From Candidatus Nitrosopelagicus sp. (GTDB taxonomy: Archaea > Thermoproteota > Nitrososphaeria > Nitrososphaerales > Nitrosopumilaceae), in assembly GCA_012964965.1 (NCBI GenBank), contig DTTB01000127.1:1-7023 (forward strand): DNA of 7,023 nt, given 5' to 3'. The notes beneath the pieces were generated by a model. It saw nothing but the letters and a program-made list of their open reading frames with translations, searched no databases and was not told the origin of the DNA. Positions 1 to 5,289 of this stretch are shown here, piece after piece (the first letter of the stretch is position 1; every line of letters starts with the position of its first letter). The translations under genes and the position numbers were made by a program.

Positions 1-105
1 ACATCAGATTTTGCGTGGAAGGCATACAAGGTGACTGCACCATATCTAACGATAATCTTTATAGGAATTGCTTTGGATGCAGCTTTCCACTTTAGGTTTA
101 GTTAA
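1..105 (+). CDS. C-terminal fragment of a membrane protein, possibly heme o synthase (protoheme IX farnesyltransferase)
   Basis: Frame 1 is open from base 1 to a TAA at 103-105, giving 34 residues of a gene that starts outside the window. The fragment has a polar start with AWKAYK, then one hydrophobic segment (roughly residues 14-30, PYLTIIFIGIALDA) and a short tail ending FRFS. A final membrane span preceded by a lysine-rich A-x-K-x-(F/Y)-K and S/A-P-Y-L is how CtaB/UbiA-type prenyltransferases such as heme o synthase often end, so that is the best guess. The fragment is too short to exclude another membrane protein. Its stop codon overlaps the stop of the convergent minus-strand gene, so the two genes end tail-to-tail with no terminator space between them. 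Confidence 0.5.
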   Translation, partial: TSDFAWKAYKVTAPYLTIIFIGIALDAAFHFRFS

Positions 106-398
106 ATATTGCTTTTTGTAGCAGGAAAACTTGATTCATAATCATTTTCTAATGATTTTTTATTTTCCAACTCAACATCGTCCTCTTCATTTTTGTTAGA
201 AACAATCTCTATTCTACGCGTATTTTTATTCAGCCAAGTGACATTGATTAATCCCATAATTTCCAGATCAAGCAATGTTTTGTTAATTACATCTTCGTGT
301 AAAAGATAGCCATCTTTTGTAAGACTTTTAGTTAGGGATGTGTCAGTGATAGAGCCTGATTCTTTTACCTTTTCAAATACTAAATTTTTGTATTGCAT
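102..398 (-). CDS. small winged-helix protein with acidic tail, function unknown
   Basis: This is a 98-residue protein starting at ATG 398. Residues 1-66 read as a winged helix: a first helix (about 3-13), a second (about 19-27), a longer helix suitable for DNA recognition (about 33-48) and a two-strand wing (about 51-66, INVTW then RRIEIV). From about residue 71 the chain is rich in Asp/Glu and looks disordered. The fold assignment comes from pattern only; I do not recognise a named family. The gene begins six bases after the CDC48 stop codon and is the last gene of the minus-strand operon, so it is probably made with CDC48 and EF-1 beta. It might be an autoregulator or a protein-interaction winged helix. 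No membrane segment or metal ligand is visible. Confidence 0.8.
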   Translation of the reverse strand: MQYKNLVFEKVKESGSITDTSLTKSLTKDGYLLHEDVINKTLLDLEIMGLINVTWLNKNTRRIEIVSNKNEEDDVELENKKSLENDYESSFPATKSNI

Positions 399-404
399 TA
401 TTCA

Positions 405-2582
405 TCATCTATAAAAAGTCTCATCTGTAGACTTGGGAATTATGTTTGATACCTCATCTTTTATCGATGTATACCATTGGTCTATTTGCTTAGTGATAGA
501 TGGTTTAACCTTCTTTAGTGCTAACGCAAAGTCATTGCTGTTAATTTTTTTAGAATTATTCTGCATTGCATTTACAACTGCCTCTCTGCATAGAGATGCC
601 AGGTCAGCACCAGTATAGTTTTGCGTAGAAACAGCAATCTCATCCAGATCAACATCACTAGTAAGCGGCATCTTTTCAGTTAATATTTTTATTATCTCCA
701 ATCTACCTTTCTCGTCCGGTGGTTGAATAAATAAAACAATATCAAGCCTGCCAGTACGAAGCATAGAATTATCAATCAGATCTGGTCTATTTGTAATTCC
801 AACAATTATGATCCTAGATGTACCACCTTCTTCCATCTCAGTTAACATTTGACTAAGTATTGTTTCCCCACGGTTTCCTTCTTCTGATGTTCTTGATTTT
901 GCCAGAGAATCTAATTCATCAAAAATGATTACACATGGTGCAGATGTCTTTGCTTTCCTGAAAATTTCTCTAATTGCTTTTTCGGATTCACCAACCCACT
1001 TTGATAATATTTCCGGACCCCTGACCAAAATCATGTTTGCACCACATTCAGCTGCTAGTGCTCTAGCAAGAATGGTCTTTCCACATCCAGGCGGTCCGTA
1101 AAGCAACACACCCTTAGGTGGTTTTATTCCCATCTTAGTAAATTTGCTAGGGTCATTGACAGATGTGATCATGTTGTCCTCTAACGTTTTTTTTGCATAG
1201 TCTAAACCACCCACATCTTTCCACCAAACTTTTGCTCGTTCAACATAAAACTCACGCATAGCTGTTGGTACAACATCATGCATTGCATCGTAAAAGTCAC
1301 GTGATTTTATTTCCATCGATTGTAACATCTTAGACGGTATACGCTCATTTTCAAGATCAATTTCGGGCAGATAACGTCGTATTGCTTTTATGGCGCTCTC
1401 CCTACACAGAGATTTAATATCTGCACCAGTATACCCATGAAGCTCGGATGCAAGATTTTTCAAATCTATATCATCCGAAAGTGGCATTCCACGTGTATGT
1501 ATATGTAAAATCTCCAATCTTCCATCTGCGTTAGGAACTGAAATTTCCATTTCTCTGTCAAACCTACCCGGTCTTCTTAACGCAGGATCTACACTGTCAG
1601 GACGATTAGATGCTCCAAGTACGATAACATTTCCTCTTTCAGTCAATCCATCCATTAGTGCTAAAAGCTGGGCTACTACTCGTTTTTCAACATCGCCATA
1701 AGCTTCTTCTCTCTTTGGAGCAATTGCATCAATTTCATCAATGAAGATTATACTGGGTGAGTTGTCTTTTGCTTCCTTGAAAATCTCTCGAAGTCTAGCT
1801 TCAGTTTCCCCATAATACTTGTTCATGATTTCAGGACCGTTAATTAAATACATGTTGGCATCTGATTCACTTGCAATAACCTTAGCAAGGAGTGTCTTTC
1901 CACATCCAGGCGGTCCGTAGAGCAAAACTCCGCTATGTGGTTCTACTCCAAGCCTGGCAAAAAGTTCTGGATGCCTCAGCGGTAGTTCGACAATTTCACG
2001 CATTGCGGTTATCTCAACTCCCAGCCCACCAATTTCTTCATATGTGATTCTATTTTTTTTGTCAGTTGCCGCCTCAGAAAGTATTTTTAGATTGGAGAGA
2101 CGATCAATTTTAACAACTCGTTTTGGTGAGATCTTACTGATCTTAAAATCCATCGAGTTTCCCAAAATCATTACTGAAATCTCATCACCACTAGTTAATG
2201 GTAGACCCTTCAATCTATTTTTTACAAAATCAGTGAACTCCTTATCAATAGTCACAACGTCATTTATTGGCATAAGTACGACAGTTTTGGCGGTTTTTAC
2301 TTCAACTTTTTGAACTTCAACTATGTCATCAAGTGTCAGCCCAACGTTCTTTCTAGTTTGACCATCGATATTGACGCAATCAGGGTTTTTTTCATCTTCA
2401 TTAGCTGGCCAAACAACAGCACTGCTCGTTCTTTTTCCTTTTATCTCAATAATATCACCAGGTGCAACATGTAGATAGTCCATTGCTTCAGGACCAATTC
2501 TAGCTCTTTTCTTACCAACATCTCTTTGTTTTGCTTCTCCTATTCGCATTTGCAGTGGCTGTGTATCTTTTTGTGGCAACAA
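405..2582 (-). CDS. CDC48/VCP/VAT-family AAA+ ATPase (two ATPase rings)
   Basis: A 725-residue cytosolic unfoldase, full length for archaeal CDC48/VAT. The N-terminal double-psi barrel covers about 12-92 and the second N subdomain about 100-165. D1 has Walker A GPPGCGKT (223-230), pore-loop aromatics YY (256-257), Walker B with D282/E283, sensor-1 N326 and arginine fingers R337/R340. D2 has Walker A (496-503), pore loop WV (529-530), Walker B D555/E556, sensor-1 N598 and R609/R612. Both sites therefore keep their catalytic residues, although the D2 finger segment reads LRTGR rather than the usual LRPGR. The protein ends Phe-Tyr-Arg, which fits the HbYX motif used to dock on the 20S proteasome. 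The family threads proteins through its pore using ATP. The frame opens with two consecutive TTG codons (2582, 2579); the second is better spaced from the GGTGAT upstream. An internal ATG at residue 12 is also possible. It lies five bases after the EF-1 beta stop. Confidence 0.97.
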   Translation of the reverse strand: MLPQKDTQPLQMRIGEAKQRDVGKKRARIGPEAMDYLHVAPGDIIEIKGKRTSSAVVWPANEDEKNPDCVNIDGQTRKNVGLTLDDIVEVQKVEVKTAKTVVLMPINDVVTIDKEFTDFVKNRLKGLPLTSGDEISVMILGNSMDFKISKISPKRVVKIDRLSNLKILSEAATDKKNRITYEEIGGLGVEITAMREIVELPLRHPELFARLGVEPHSGVLLYGPPGCGKTLLAKVIASESDANMYLINGPEIMNKYYGETEARLREIFKEAKDNSPSIIFIDEIDAIAPKREEAYGDVEKRVVAQLLALMDGLTERGNVIVLGASNRPDSVDPALRRPGRFDREMEISVPNADGRLEILHIHTRGMPLSDDIDLKNLASELHGYTGADIKSLCRESAIKAIRRYLPEIDLENERIPSKMLQSMEIKSRDFYDAMHDVVPTAMREFYVERAKVWWKDVGGLDYAKKTLEDNMITSVNDPSKFTKMGIKPPKGVLLYGPPGCGKTILARALAAECGANMILVRGPEILSKWVGESEKAIREIFRKAKTSAPCVIIFDELDSLAKSRTSEEGNRGETILSQMLTEMEEGGTSRIIIVGITNRPDLIDNSMLRTGRLDIVLFIQPPDEKGRLEIIKILTEKMPLTSDVDLDEIAVSTQNYTGADLASLCREAVVNAMQNNSKKINSNDFALALKKVKPSITKQIDQWYTSIKDEVSNIIPKSTDETFYR

Positions 2583-2588
2583 ATCACC
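2583..2588 (-). promoter_or_regulatory. Shine-Dalgarno GGTGAT overlapping the EF-1 beta stop codon
   Basis: On the minus strand the junction reads TAG-GTGAT-TTG-TTG. The last G of the EF-1 beta stop is the first G of GGTGAT, a match to the complement of the archaeal 16S rRNA 3' end. It leaves almost no spacing to the first TTG but four bases to the second (2579-2577), so it argues for the second TTG as the working start. It also suggests that EF-1 beta and CDC48 translation are coupled. Confidence 0.55.
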
Positions 2589-2869
2589 TATTTCATGTCA
2601 ACTGACATTCTACTCATATTTAGTACTTCAAACTGACTTACTCCATCTACTTTTCGTACTGTATTTTCTAATGAATCCATCTGACCTTCTTTATCATCTA
2701 AAATAAATTCAGCATTGAGGTAATACAGACCAAAAGCAAGTGGAAGTTTTTGGAATTTTTTAAGCTGAATATCATCTTTTAGTGTGTTTTTTATTGATTC
2801 TGCCAAATTGTCCAAATCAATTTCTGTCCCAGTAGGAAGAATTTTTGTAATCAGAAGTAATTGTGCCAT
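2588..2869 (-). CDS. archaeal translation elongation factor 1 beta (aEF-1B, nucleotide exchange factor)
   Basis: A 93-residue protein, the usual size of archaeal EF-1 beta, which is the free-standing C-terminal exchange domain of the eukaryotic factor. It reloads EF-1 alpha with GTP after aminoacyl-tRNA delivery in the cytosol. The diagnostic positions are all visible: the P-x-G-x-E start of the ferredoxin-like fold (12-16), the Lys-x-x-x-Ala-Phe-Gly-Leu core (41-48), the Glu-Gly turn (61-62) and the Asp-Gly-Val before the last strand (75-77). The ATG at 2869 lies two bases after the stop of the upstream zinc micro-protein and is the only reasonable start. It is the second gene of the operon and precedes CDC48 by five bases. 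Confidence 0.95.
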   Translation of the reverse strand: MAQLLLITKILPTGTEIDLDNLAESIKNTLKDDIQLKKFQKLPLAFGLYYLNAEFILDDKEGQMDSLENTVRKVDGVSQFEVLNMSRMSVDMK

Positions 2870-2871
2870 TT

Positions 2872-3054
2872 TTAAGGCCCCTGAAAATTACATGATGGGC
2901 ATGTATAACTTCTTACCGATTCCCTGCAACTTTCACATCTCCAAATAATCTTTTTATTATCACAGTTTGGGCAATTAAATTTCACGCATTTATCATTTGG
3001 CATGATATGTCTGTGACAGCAACTGCAAACTGGTAACTCAATACTTGATGACAT
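2872..3054 (-). CDS. zinc micro-protein with four CxxC motifs (HVO_2753-like, DUF1610-type)
   Basis: With the start at ATG 3054 this is a 60-residue zinc-ribbon protein. Four CxxC pairs are seen at 10/13, 28/31, 40/43 and 52/55, the last two pairs in the C-P/E-S-C style, plus extra Cys at 12 and 23, and it ends Gln-Gly-Pro. This matches the archaeal zinc micro-protein family typified by Haloferax HVO_2753, about 59 residues, also four-motif and ending in GP; mutants there are reported to affect swarming and biofilm. A longer frame opens at ATG 3081, but that ATG lies inside the TATA-like box, and the nine extra residues do not belong to the family. It is the first gene of the operon, two bases before EF-1 beta. 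The molecular role of the family is unknown; RNA or protein binding is an inference. Confidence 0.85.
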   Translation of the reverse strand: MSSSIELPVCSCCHRHIMPNDKCVKFNCPNCDNKKIIWRCESCRESVRSYTCPSCNFQGP

Positions 3055-3078
3055 TCTGAAAAATATCTCCGATATTCT

Positions 3079-3090
3079 CATTTATACCTT
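3079..3090 (-). promoter_or_regulatory. TATA-like promoter of the zinc micro-protein/EF-1 beta/CDC48 operon
   Basis: On the minus strand the sequence reads AAGGTATAAATG. A TATA box centred near 3083 places transcription start about 3057, three bases before ATG 3054, so the message would be leaderless or nearly so. The box starts about 20 bases past the stop codon of the preceding reductase gene. A purine-rich stretch before the box could serve as a BRE. Confidence 0.5.
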
Positions 3091-3108
3091 GCTTACCGTC
3101 ATAGACAA

Positions 3109-4251
3109 CTAACGCATTAACAAGCGTTTGATCTCTGCACGCATGATATTTTGAGTGACATTCAGTGACTTTTGTATCCCAAGTAATTTTACAATGGATA
3201 CTGCATGGAAATCAAAATCATCCTTATCTGAAATTTCAGATAAGATCTCAGGAGTAATTGTGTCAAAAATCTTATCGATTGTATTATTGTCAATTCTTTC
3301 CAGAATCTTTCTAGCAAGGCGTTGTTTTTCAAATTCCTTACCAAATTTTTTATGCCATAATTTTTGGTAATGTTCAAGTTCAGAAACCATCCCAGTCTCA
3401 AAATATTTTGTAACTGCATTACCAGCAAAAATTCCACCCATTCCACATGAATAAATTCCTCCTGCCGTAGTTGGTTTTGATTGCCCCGCTGCGTCACCAG
3501 CTATTACTATATCATCTGAAACAAATTTTTTGATTGGACCTTTAACCCATATAGGAGCAAAAATTTTTCTTACGGCTGAACACTTTCCTTTATTTTTTAT
3601 AAAATCCGTTATTGTTTTAGATACGTTAATTTCTCTCCCTGCAACCCCAACTTTACCAACTCCATTTCCAGATGGAATAACCCAAGCAAAAAAACCTGGG
3701 TATTTTATCTGATCAAAGTAGACCTCAACTTTTCCATCAATAATCCAATCCGCATAAACCTCGTATTGCGCTGACAACAATATGCCATATCTGTCACTAT
3801 TAACCAGTCTACTAACTCCTCTACAGTCAACTAGAATTTTACATTTTATTTCACCAGTTGATGTTTGAACTACTTGACCAGTTTTTTCCTTAAAGCTTGT
3901 TTTAACCATAATCTCTGCTCCAGATTGCTGAGCTTGGTATGCAGCTTGCTTGTCAAGTTCTCTTCTGTTAACTACAACAACTTCCTGATTTTTTGGGTCA
4001 ATTTTGATCTTTTTTCCAGCAGGGGAATAAATCTCTGCAGAGTTTATCGTACAATCAAATGTCTTTTGTGAGGGTTCAATTCCCAAGCCATGTAATGCTG
4101 ACTTGCTAACCAAGCCACCACAATGATCAGGAGTTCCAACCTCAAACCCTTCCTCTAAAACTAAAACAGAATATCCACTTTTTCCAATCTCCCTGGCAGC
4201 TAGTAGTCCAGAAATACTGCCACCGGCAACGACTACATCATATCCTTCCAC
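3109..4251 (-). CDS. geranylgeranyl reductase family FAD-dependent oxidoreductase
   Basis: A 380-residue flavoprotein, full length for the archaeal geranylgeranyl reductase family, which saturates isoprenoid double bonds in membrane lipids or in quinone-type side chains. The N-terminal dinucleotide fold starts at DVVVAGGSISG (5-15); the middle Gly of the usual GxGxxG is Ser12. The family marks follow: C44-G-G, the R-R-E-L-D helix (96-100), the YPGFFAWVIP substrate-domain motif (184-193) and the FAD-binding G252-D253 with the later P-T-T-A-G-G-I segment (260-266). The start is GTG 4251, set by the FAD fold being at the extreme N-terminus and by a TATA-like box placed for a leaderless message. 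No signal peptide is seen. Family membership is secure; the exact substrate, archaeol or menaquinone or another, cannot be read from the sequence. Confidence 0.9.
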   Translation of the reverse strand: MEGYDVVVAGGSISGLLAAREIGKSGYSVLVLEEGFEVGTPDHCGGLVSKSALHGLGIEPSQKTFDCTINSAEIYSPAGKKIKIDPKNQEVVVVNRRELDKQAAYQAQQSGAEIMVKTSFKEKTGQVVQTSTGEIKCKILVDCRGVSRLVNSDRYGILLSAQYEVYADWIIDGKVEVYFDQIKYPGFFAWVIPSGNGVGKVGVAGREINVSKTITDFIKNKGKCSAVRKIFAPIWVKGPIKKFVSDDIVIAGDAAGQSKPTTAGGIYSCGMGGIFAGNAVTKYFETGMVSELEHYQKLWHKKFGKEFEKQRLARKILERIDNNTIDKIFDTITPEILSEISDKDDFDFHAVSIVKLLGIQKSLNVTQNIMRAEIKRLLMR

Positions 4252-4266
4252 AGACGATACAAATCT

Positions 4267-4281
4267 GTATTATACAATAAA
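4267..4281 (-). promoter_or_regulatory. TATA-like promoter of the reductase gene
   Basis: On the minus strand the stretch reads TTTATTGTATAATAC, about 16 to 30 bases before GTG 4251. A box centred on its 5' half would start transcription at about 4251, which gives a leaderless mRNA and supports the GTG start. It lies in the 82-base gap shared with the divergent small-gene run. Confidence 0.45.
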
Positions 4282-4300
4282 TGTTACCAGTTTTTACTAC

Positions 4301-4310
4301 ATTATTATTA
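4301..4310 (+). promoter_or_regulatory. possible TATA-like promoter of the small-gene run
   Basis: The AT-only stretch ATTATTATTA is centred about 28 bases before ATG 4334 and could direct a leaderless transcript. It is low in information content, so the call rests mostly on its position between two divergent genes. Confidence 0.3.
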
Positions 4311-4333
4311 TCCAAGGTTAAAGTTTACAAGAT

Positions 4334-4495
4334 ATGTGGTATCTTTGGGCTATGATTGGAGTTGCTGCACTTACTATAGGCATACCGATGTACCTTGTTT
4401 ACAAAACTGACAAACGAAGAAAAACTGCACACGATAAAAAATTTAAATTTGGGCGTTTTTCGAGAAATAAAAAAGATACAGATTCTGAATCTTAA
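4334..4495 (+). CDS. 53-residue single-span membrane micro-protein
   Basis: ATG 4334 to TAA 4493-4495. Residues 2-23 form one hydrophobic segment beginning MWYLWAMIGV, followed at once by a strongly basic tail (KTDKRRK, then more Lys/Arg) and an acidic-serine end. By the positive-inside rule the N-terminus is outside and the roughly 30-residue tail is cytoplasmic. There is no signal-peptide cleavage pattern and no cysteine. The gene is divergent from the reductase and 14 bases ahead of the zinc-ribbon gene, so it is probably first in a short operon. I do not recognise a family. Against a chance frame are its clean start context, the topology and the antisense frame (4325-4507) having no sensible product. 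Function unknown; the tail might recruit the soluble neighbours. Confidence 0.7.
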   Translation: MWYLWAMIGVAALTIGIPMYLVYKTDKRRKTAHDKKFKFGRFSRNKKDTDSES

Positions 4496-4509
4496 ATCAT
4501 TACACAATC

Positions 4510-4710
4510 ATGAAAGAATCAAGAAAGTCTGAAGATACTGAACTTGAAAACCGATGGTGTAAAAAGTGTTTTAGTATAACCCAACAAGAATTACTTGACT
4601 CTGATCTACAAATGACCGGAAAGAAAACAAAATTTCTCTACAAGTGCACATCTTGTGGGACGACTATGCGTATGCCAAAATACCGTGGAATGGCTGAGAG
4701 TACGTATTAA
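4510..4710 (+). CDS. 66-residue zinc-ribbon protein, function unknown
   Basis: ATG 4510 to TAA 4710. Two Cys pairs, C17-K-K-C20 and C46-T-S-C49 followed by Gly50, are separated by 25 residues: the classic four-Cys zinc ribbon with two knuckles. The first 14 residues are charged and probably disordered, and the tail after residue 53 is short and basic (MPKYRGM). Zinc ribbons of this size occur in transcription and ribosome-associated proteins, but no catalytic or family-specific residues point to one of these. It lies 14 bases after the membrane micro-protein, with no convincing promoter of its own, so cotranscription is likely. No ribosome-binding sequence is visible before the ATG. Confidence 0.8.
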   Translation: MKESRKSEDTELENRWCKKCFSITQQELLDSDLQMTGKKTKFLYKCTSCGTTMRMPKYRGMAESTY

Positions 4711-4716
4711 TTTTTT
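4704..4716 (+). promoter_or_regulatory. AT/T-rich element: possible promoter for the 43-residue gene and/or T-tract terminator
   Basis: The stretch GTATTAATTTTTT runs through the stop codon of the zinc-ribbon gene. TATTAATT is centred about 23 bases before ATG 4731, suitable for a leaderless start. The six Ts directly after the stop (4711-4716) also resemble the short T-tracts that end archaeal transcription. Both readings are possible and sequence alone does not choose. Confidence 0.3.
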
Positions 4717-4730
4717 AACGTGATAGTTTG

Positions 4731-4862
4731 ATGCATTTTATGCAATTTTGTACAAAATGTCATAATCATGTTTCTAAAGTCCATAATTGTGAGCATACTG
4801 ATGAAAAGGATTATTGTGTAGATTGCTACACGGAATTACATTATTACCTTACTGAACCATGA
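4731..4862 (+). CDS. 43-residue Cys/His-rich putative zinc protein
   Basis: ATG 4731 (a second in-frame ATG is at 4740) to TGA 4860-4862. In 43 residues there are five Cys and five His: C7-T-K-C10, C20, and C29-V-D-C32, with His at 11, 13, 18 and 22 between the pairs and one more near the end. Two CxxC pairs 18 residues apart make a compact zinc finger likely, with C20 or the His residues possibly binding a second metal. Its TGA overlaps the ATG of the next gene as ATGA, the usual sign of translational coupling, and this is the main support that it is a real gene. No known family is recognised. The density of ligands is far above what a chance frame in AT-rich DNA would give. Confidence 0.7.
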   Translation: MHFMQFCTKCHNHVSKVHNCEHTDEKDYCVDCYTELHYYLTEP

Positions 4863-5092
4863 AAAAAATATTCTGTCCTACTTGTAAAAAGGACTTTAAT
4901 GAACACGATAAGCGACAGACCAATTTATGCTTGGAGAAATTTATCAATGTAGCAACTAATCCTGTTGCTTATAGTTCTACAAAAAAGACAGTTTGTCCAA
5001 TCTGTGAGAAAGACATGCTTGATCATAATCAGCACCAGACAATGGAATGCGTAAACAAGTTTATTAAACAAGTAACAGACAAATCAGATTAA
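4859..5092 (+). CDS. 77-residue protein with two tandem CCHC zinc modules
   Basis: ATG 4859 to TAA 5090-5092. The protein is an internal duplication. Module 1 has C6, C9, H16 and C24; module 2 has C46, C49, H56 and C64. The spacing is identical in both, C-x2-C-x6-H-x7-C, with K-D after the second Cys, Q-T before the last Cys and a K-F-I helix end shared as well. The linker (31-44) is polar. The look, CP-x-C then a short turn and a helix ending C-L/V-x-K-F, recalls ubiquitin-binding UBZ-type or C2HC mini-fingers, but the His is four residues earlier than UBZ4 would need, so no family is claimed. It overlaps the 43-residue gene by four bases and is the last of the four-gene run. A strong hairpin begins at its stop codon. 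Confidence 0.85.
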   Translation: MKKIFCPTCKKDFNEHDKRQTNLCLEKFINVATNPVAYSSTKKTVCPICEKDMLDHNQHQTMECVNKFIKQVTDKSD

Positions 5093-5145
5093 AGAACCTT
5101 AAGGACCACAAGCAAACTTACTGTTTGTGGTCTAAGAAAGTTCTT
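5092..5145. repeat. long imperfect inverted repeat (RNA hairpin) at the end of the small-gene run
   Basis: The left arm AAGAAC (5092-5097) pairs with GTTCTT (5140-5145). After short bulges, CTTAAG (5098-5103) faces CTTAG in the complement of the right arm, and GACCACAA (5104-5111) pairs with TTGTGGTC (5125-5132). The result is a nearly continuous stem of about 20 pairs with a loop of about 13 bases, starting inside the TAA stop of the CCHC gene. Archaeal terminators do not need a hairpin, so it may instead protect or process the 3' end, or mark a mobile-element remnant. The stem is too long and GC-specific to be casual in this AT-rich region. Confidence 0.65.
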
Positions 5146-5151
5146 CTTATG

Positions 5152-5165
5152 TATTTTATAAAATA
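5152..5165. promoter_or_regulatory. 14-bp AT palindrome, possible strong TATA element
   Basis: TATTTTATAAAATA is a perfect palindrome and contains TTTATAAA, a good archaeal TATA box readable on either strand. On the + strand it would start transcription near 5185, about 105 bases before the Pth2 ATG. That would give Pth2 a leader or give a small RNA. No open frame of any size follows it before 5290. Confidence 0.35.
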
Positions 5166-5171
5166 ATTTAG

Positions 5172-5189
5172 GAGACATTAAGAGACATT
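5172..5189 (+). repeat. two direct copies of GAGACATT, ten bases apart
   Basis: GAGACATT occurs at 5172-5179 and again at 5182-5189, one helical turn apart, just after the AT palindrome and around the start point predicted from it. Phased direct repeats at such a site can be operator half-sites. Eight bases twice could also be chance. Confidence 0.35.
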
Positions 5190-5260
5190 GATGATTATTA
5201 GAAAGATCGGCATACAGTAGAGCGTCAGTCACAAATAATGTTTTGAATAGATTGCAAAGT

Positions 5261-5272
5261 TTTTCATAATAC
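5261..5272 (+). promoter_or_regulatory. possible proximal TATA-like promoter of the Pth2 gene
   Basis: TTTTCATAATAC lies about 18 to 29 bases before ATG 5290 and could give a leaderless message, as predicted for several other genes here. It competes with the stronger TATA palindrome near 5158. Confidence 0.3.
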
Positions 5273-5289
5273 ATCATTCTTGTAACCAT

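Noticed and set aside
3189..3497. 102-residue minus-strand frame inside the reductase
   Set aside because: It is a frame shadow of the reductase C-terminal half, which has intact family motifs in its own frame.
4325..4507. 60-residue minus-strand frame opposite the membrane micro-protein
   Set aside because: It is antisense to a frame with a clean membrane span, positive-inside tail and better spacing in the + strand run.
5226..5280. Possible C/D box RNA on the minus strand (ATGATGT ... CTGA)
   Set aside because: The C box is imperfect, no D'/C' pair is visible and the ends do not pair, so it is not better than chance.
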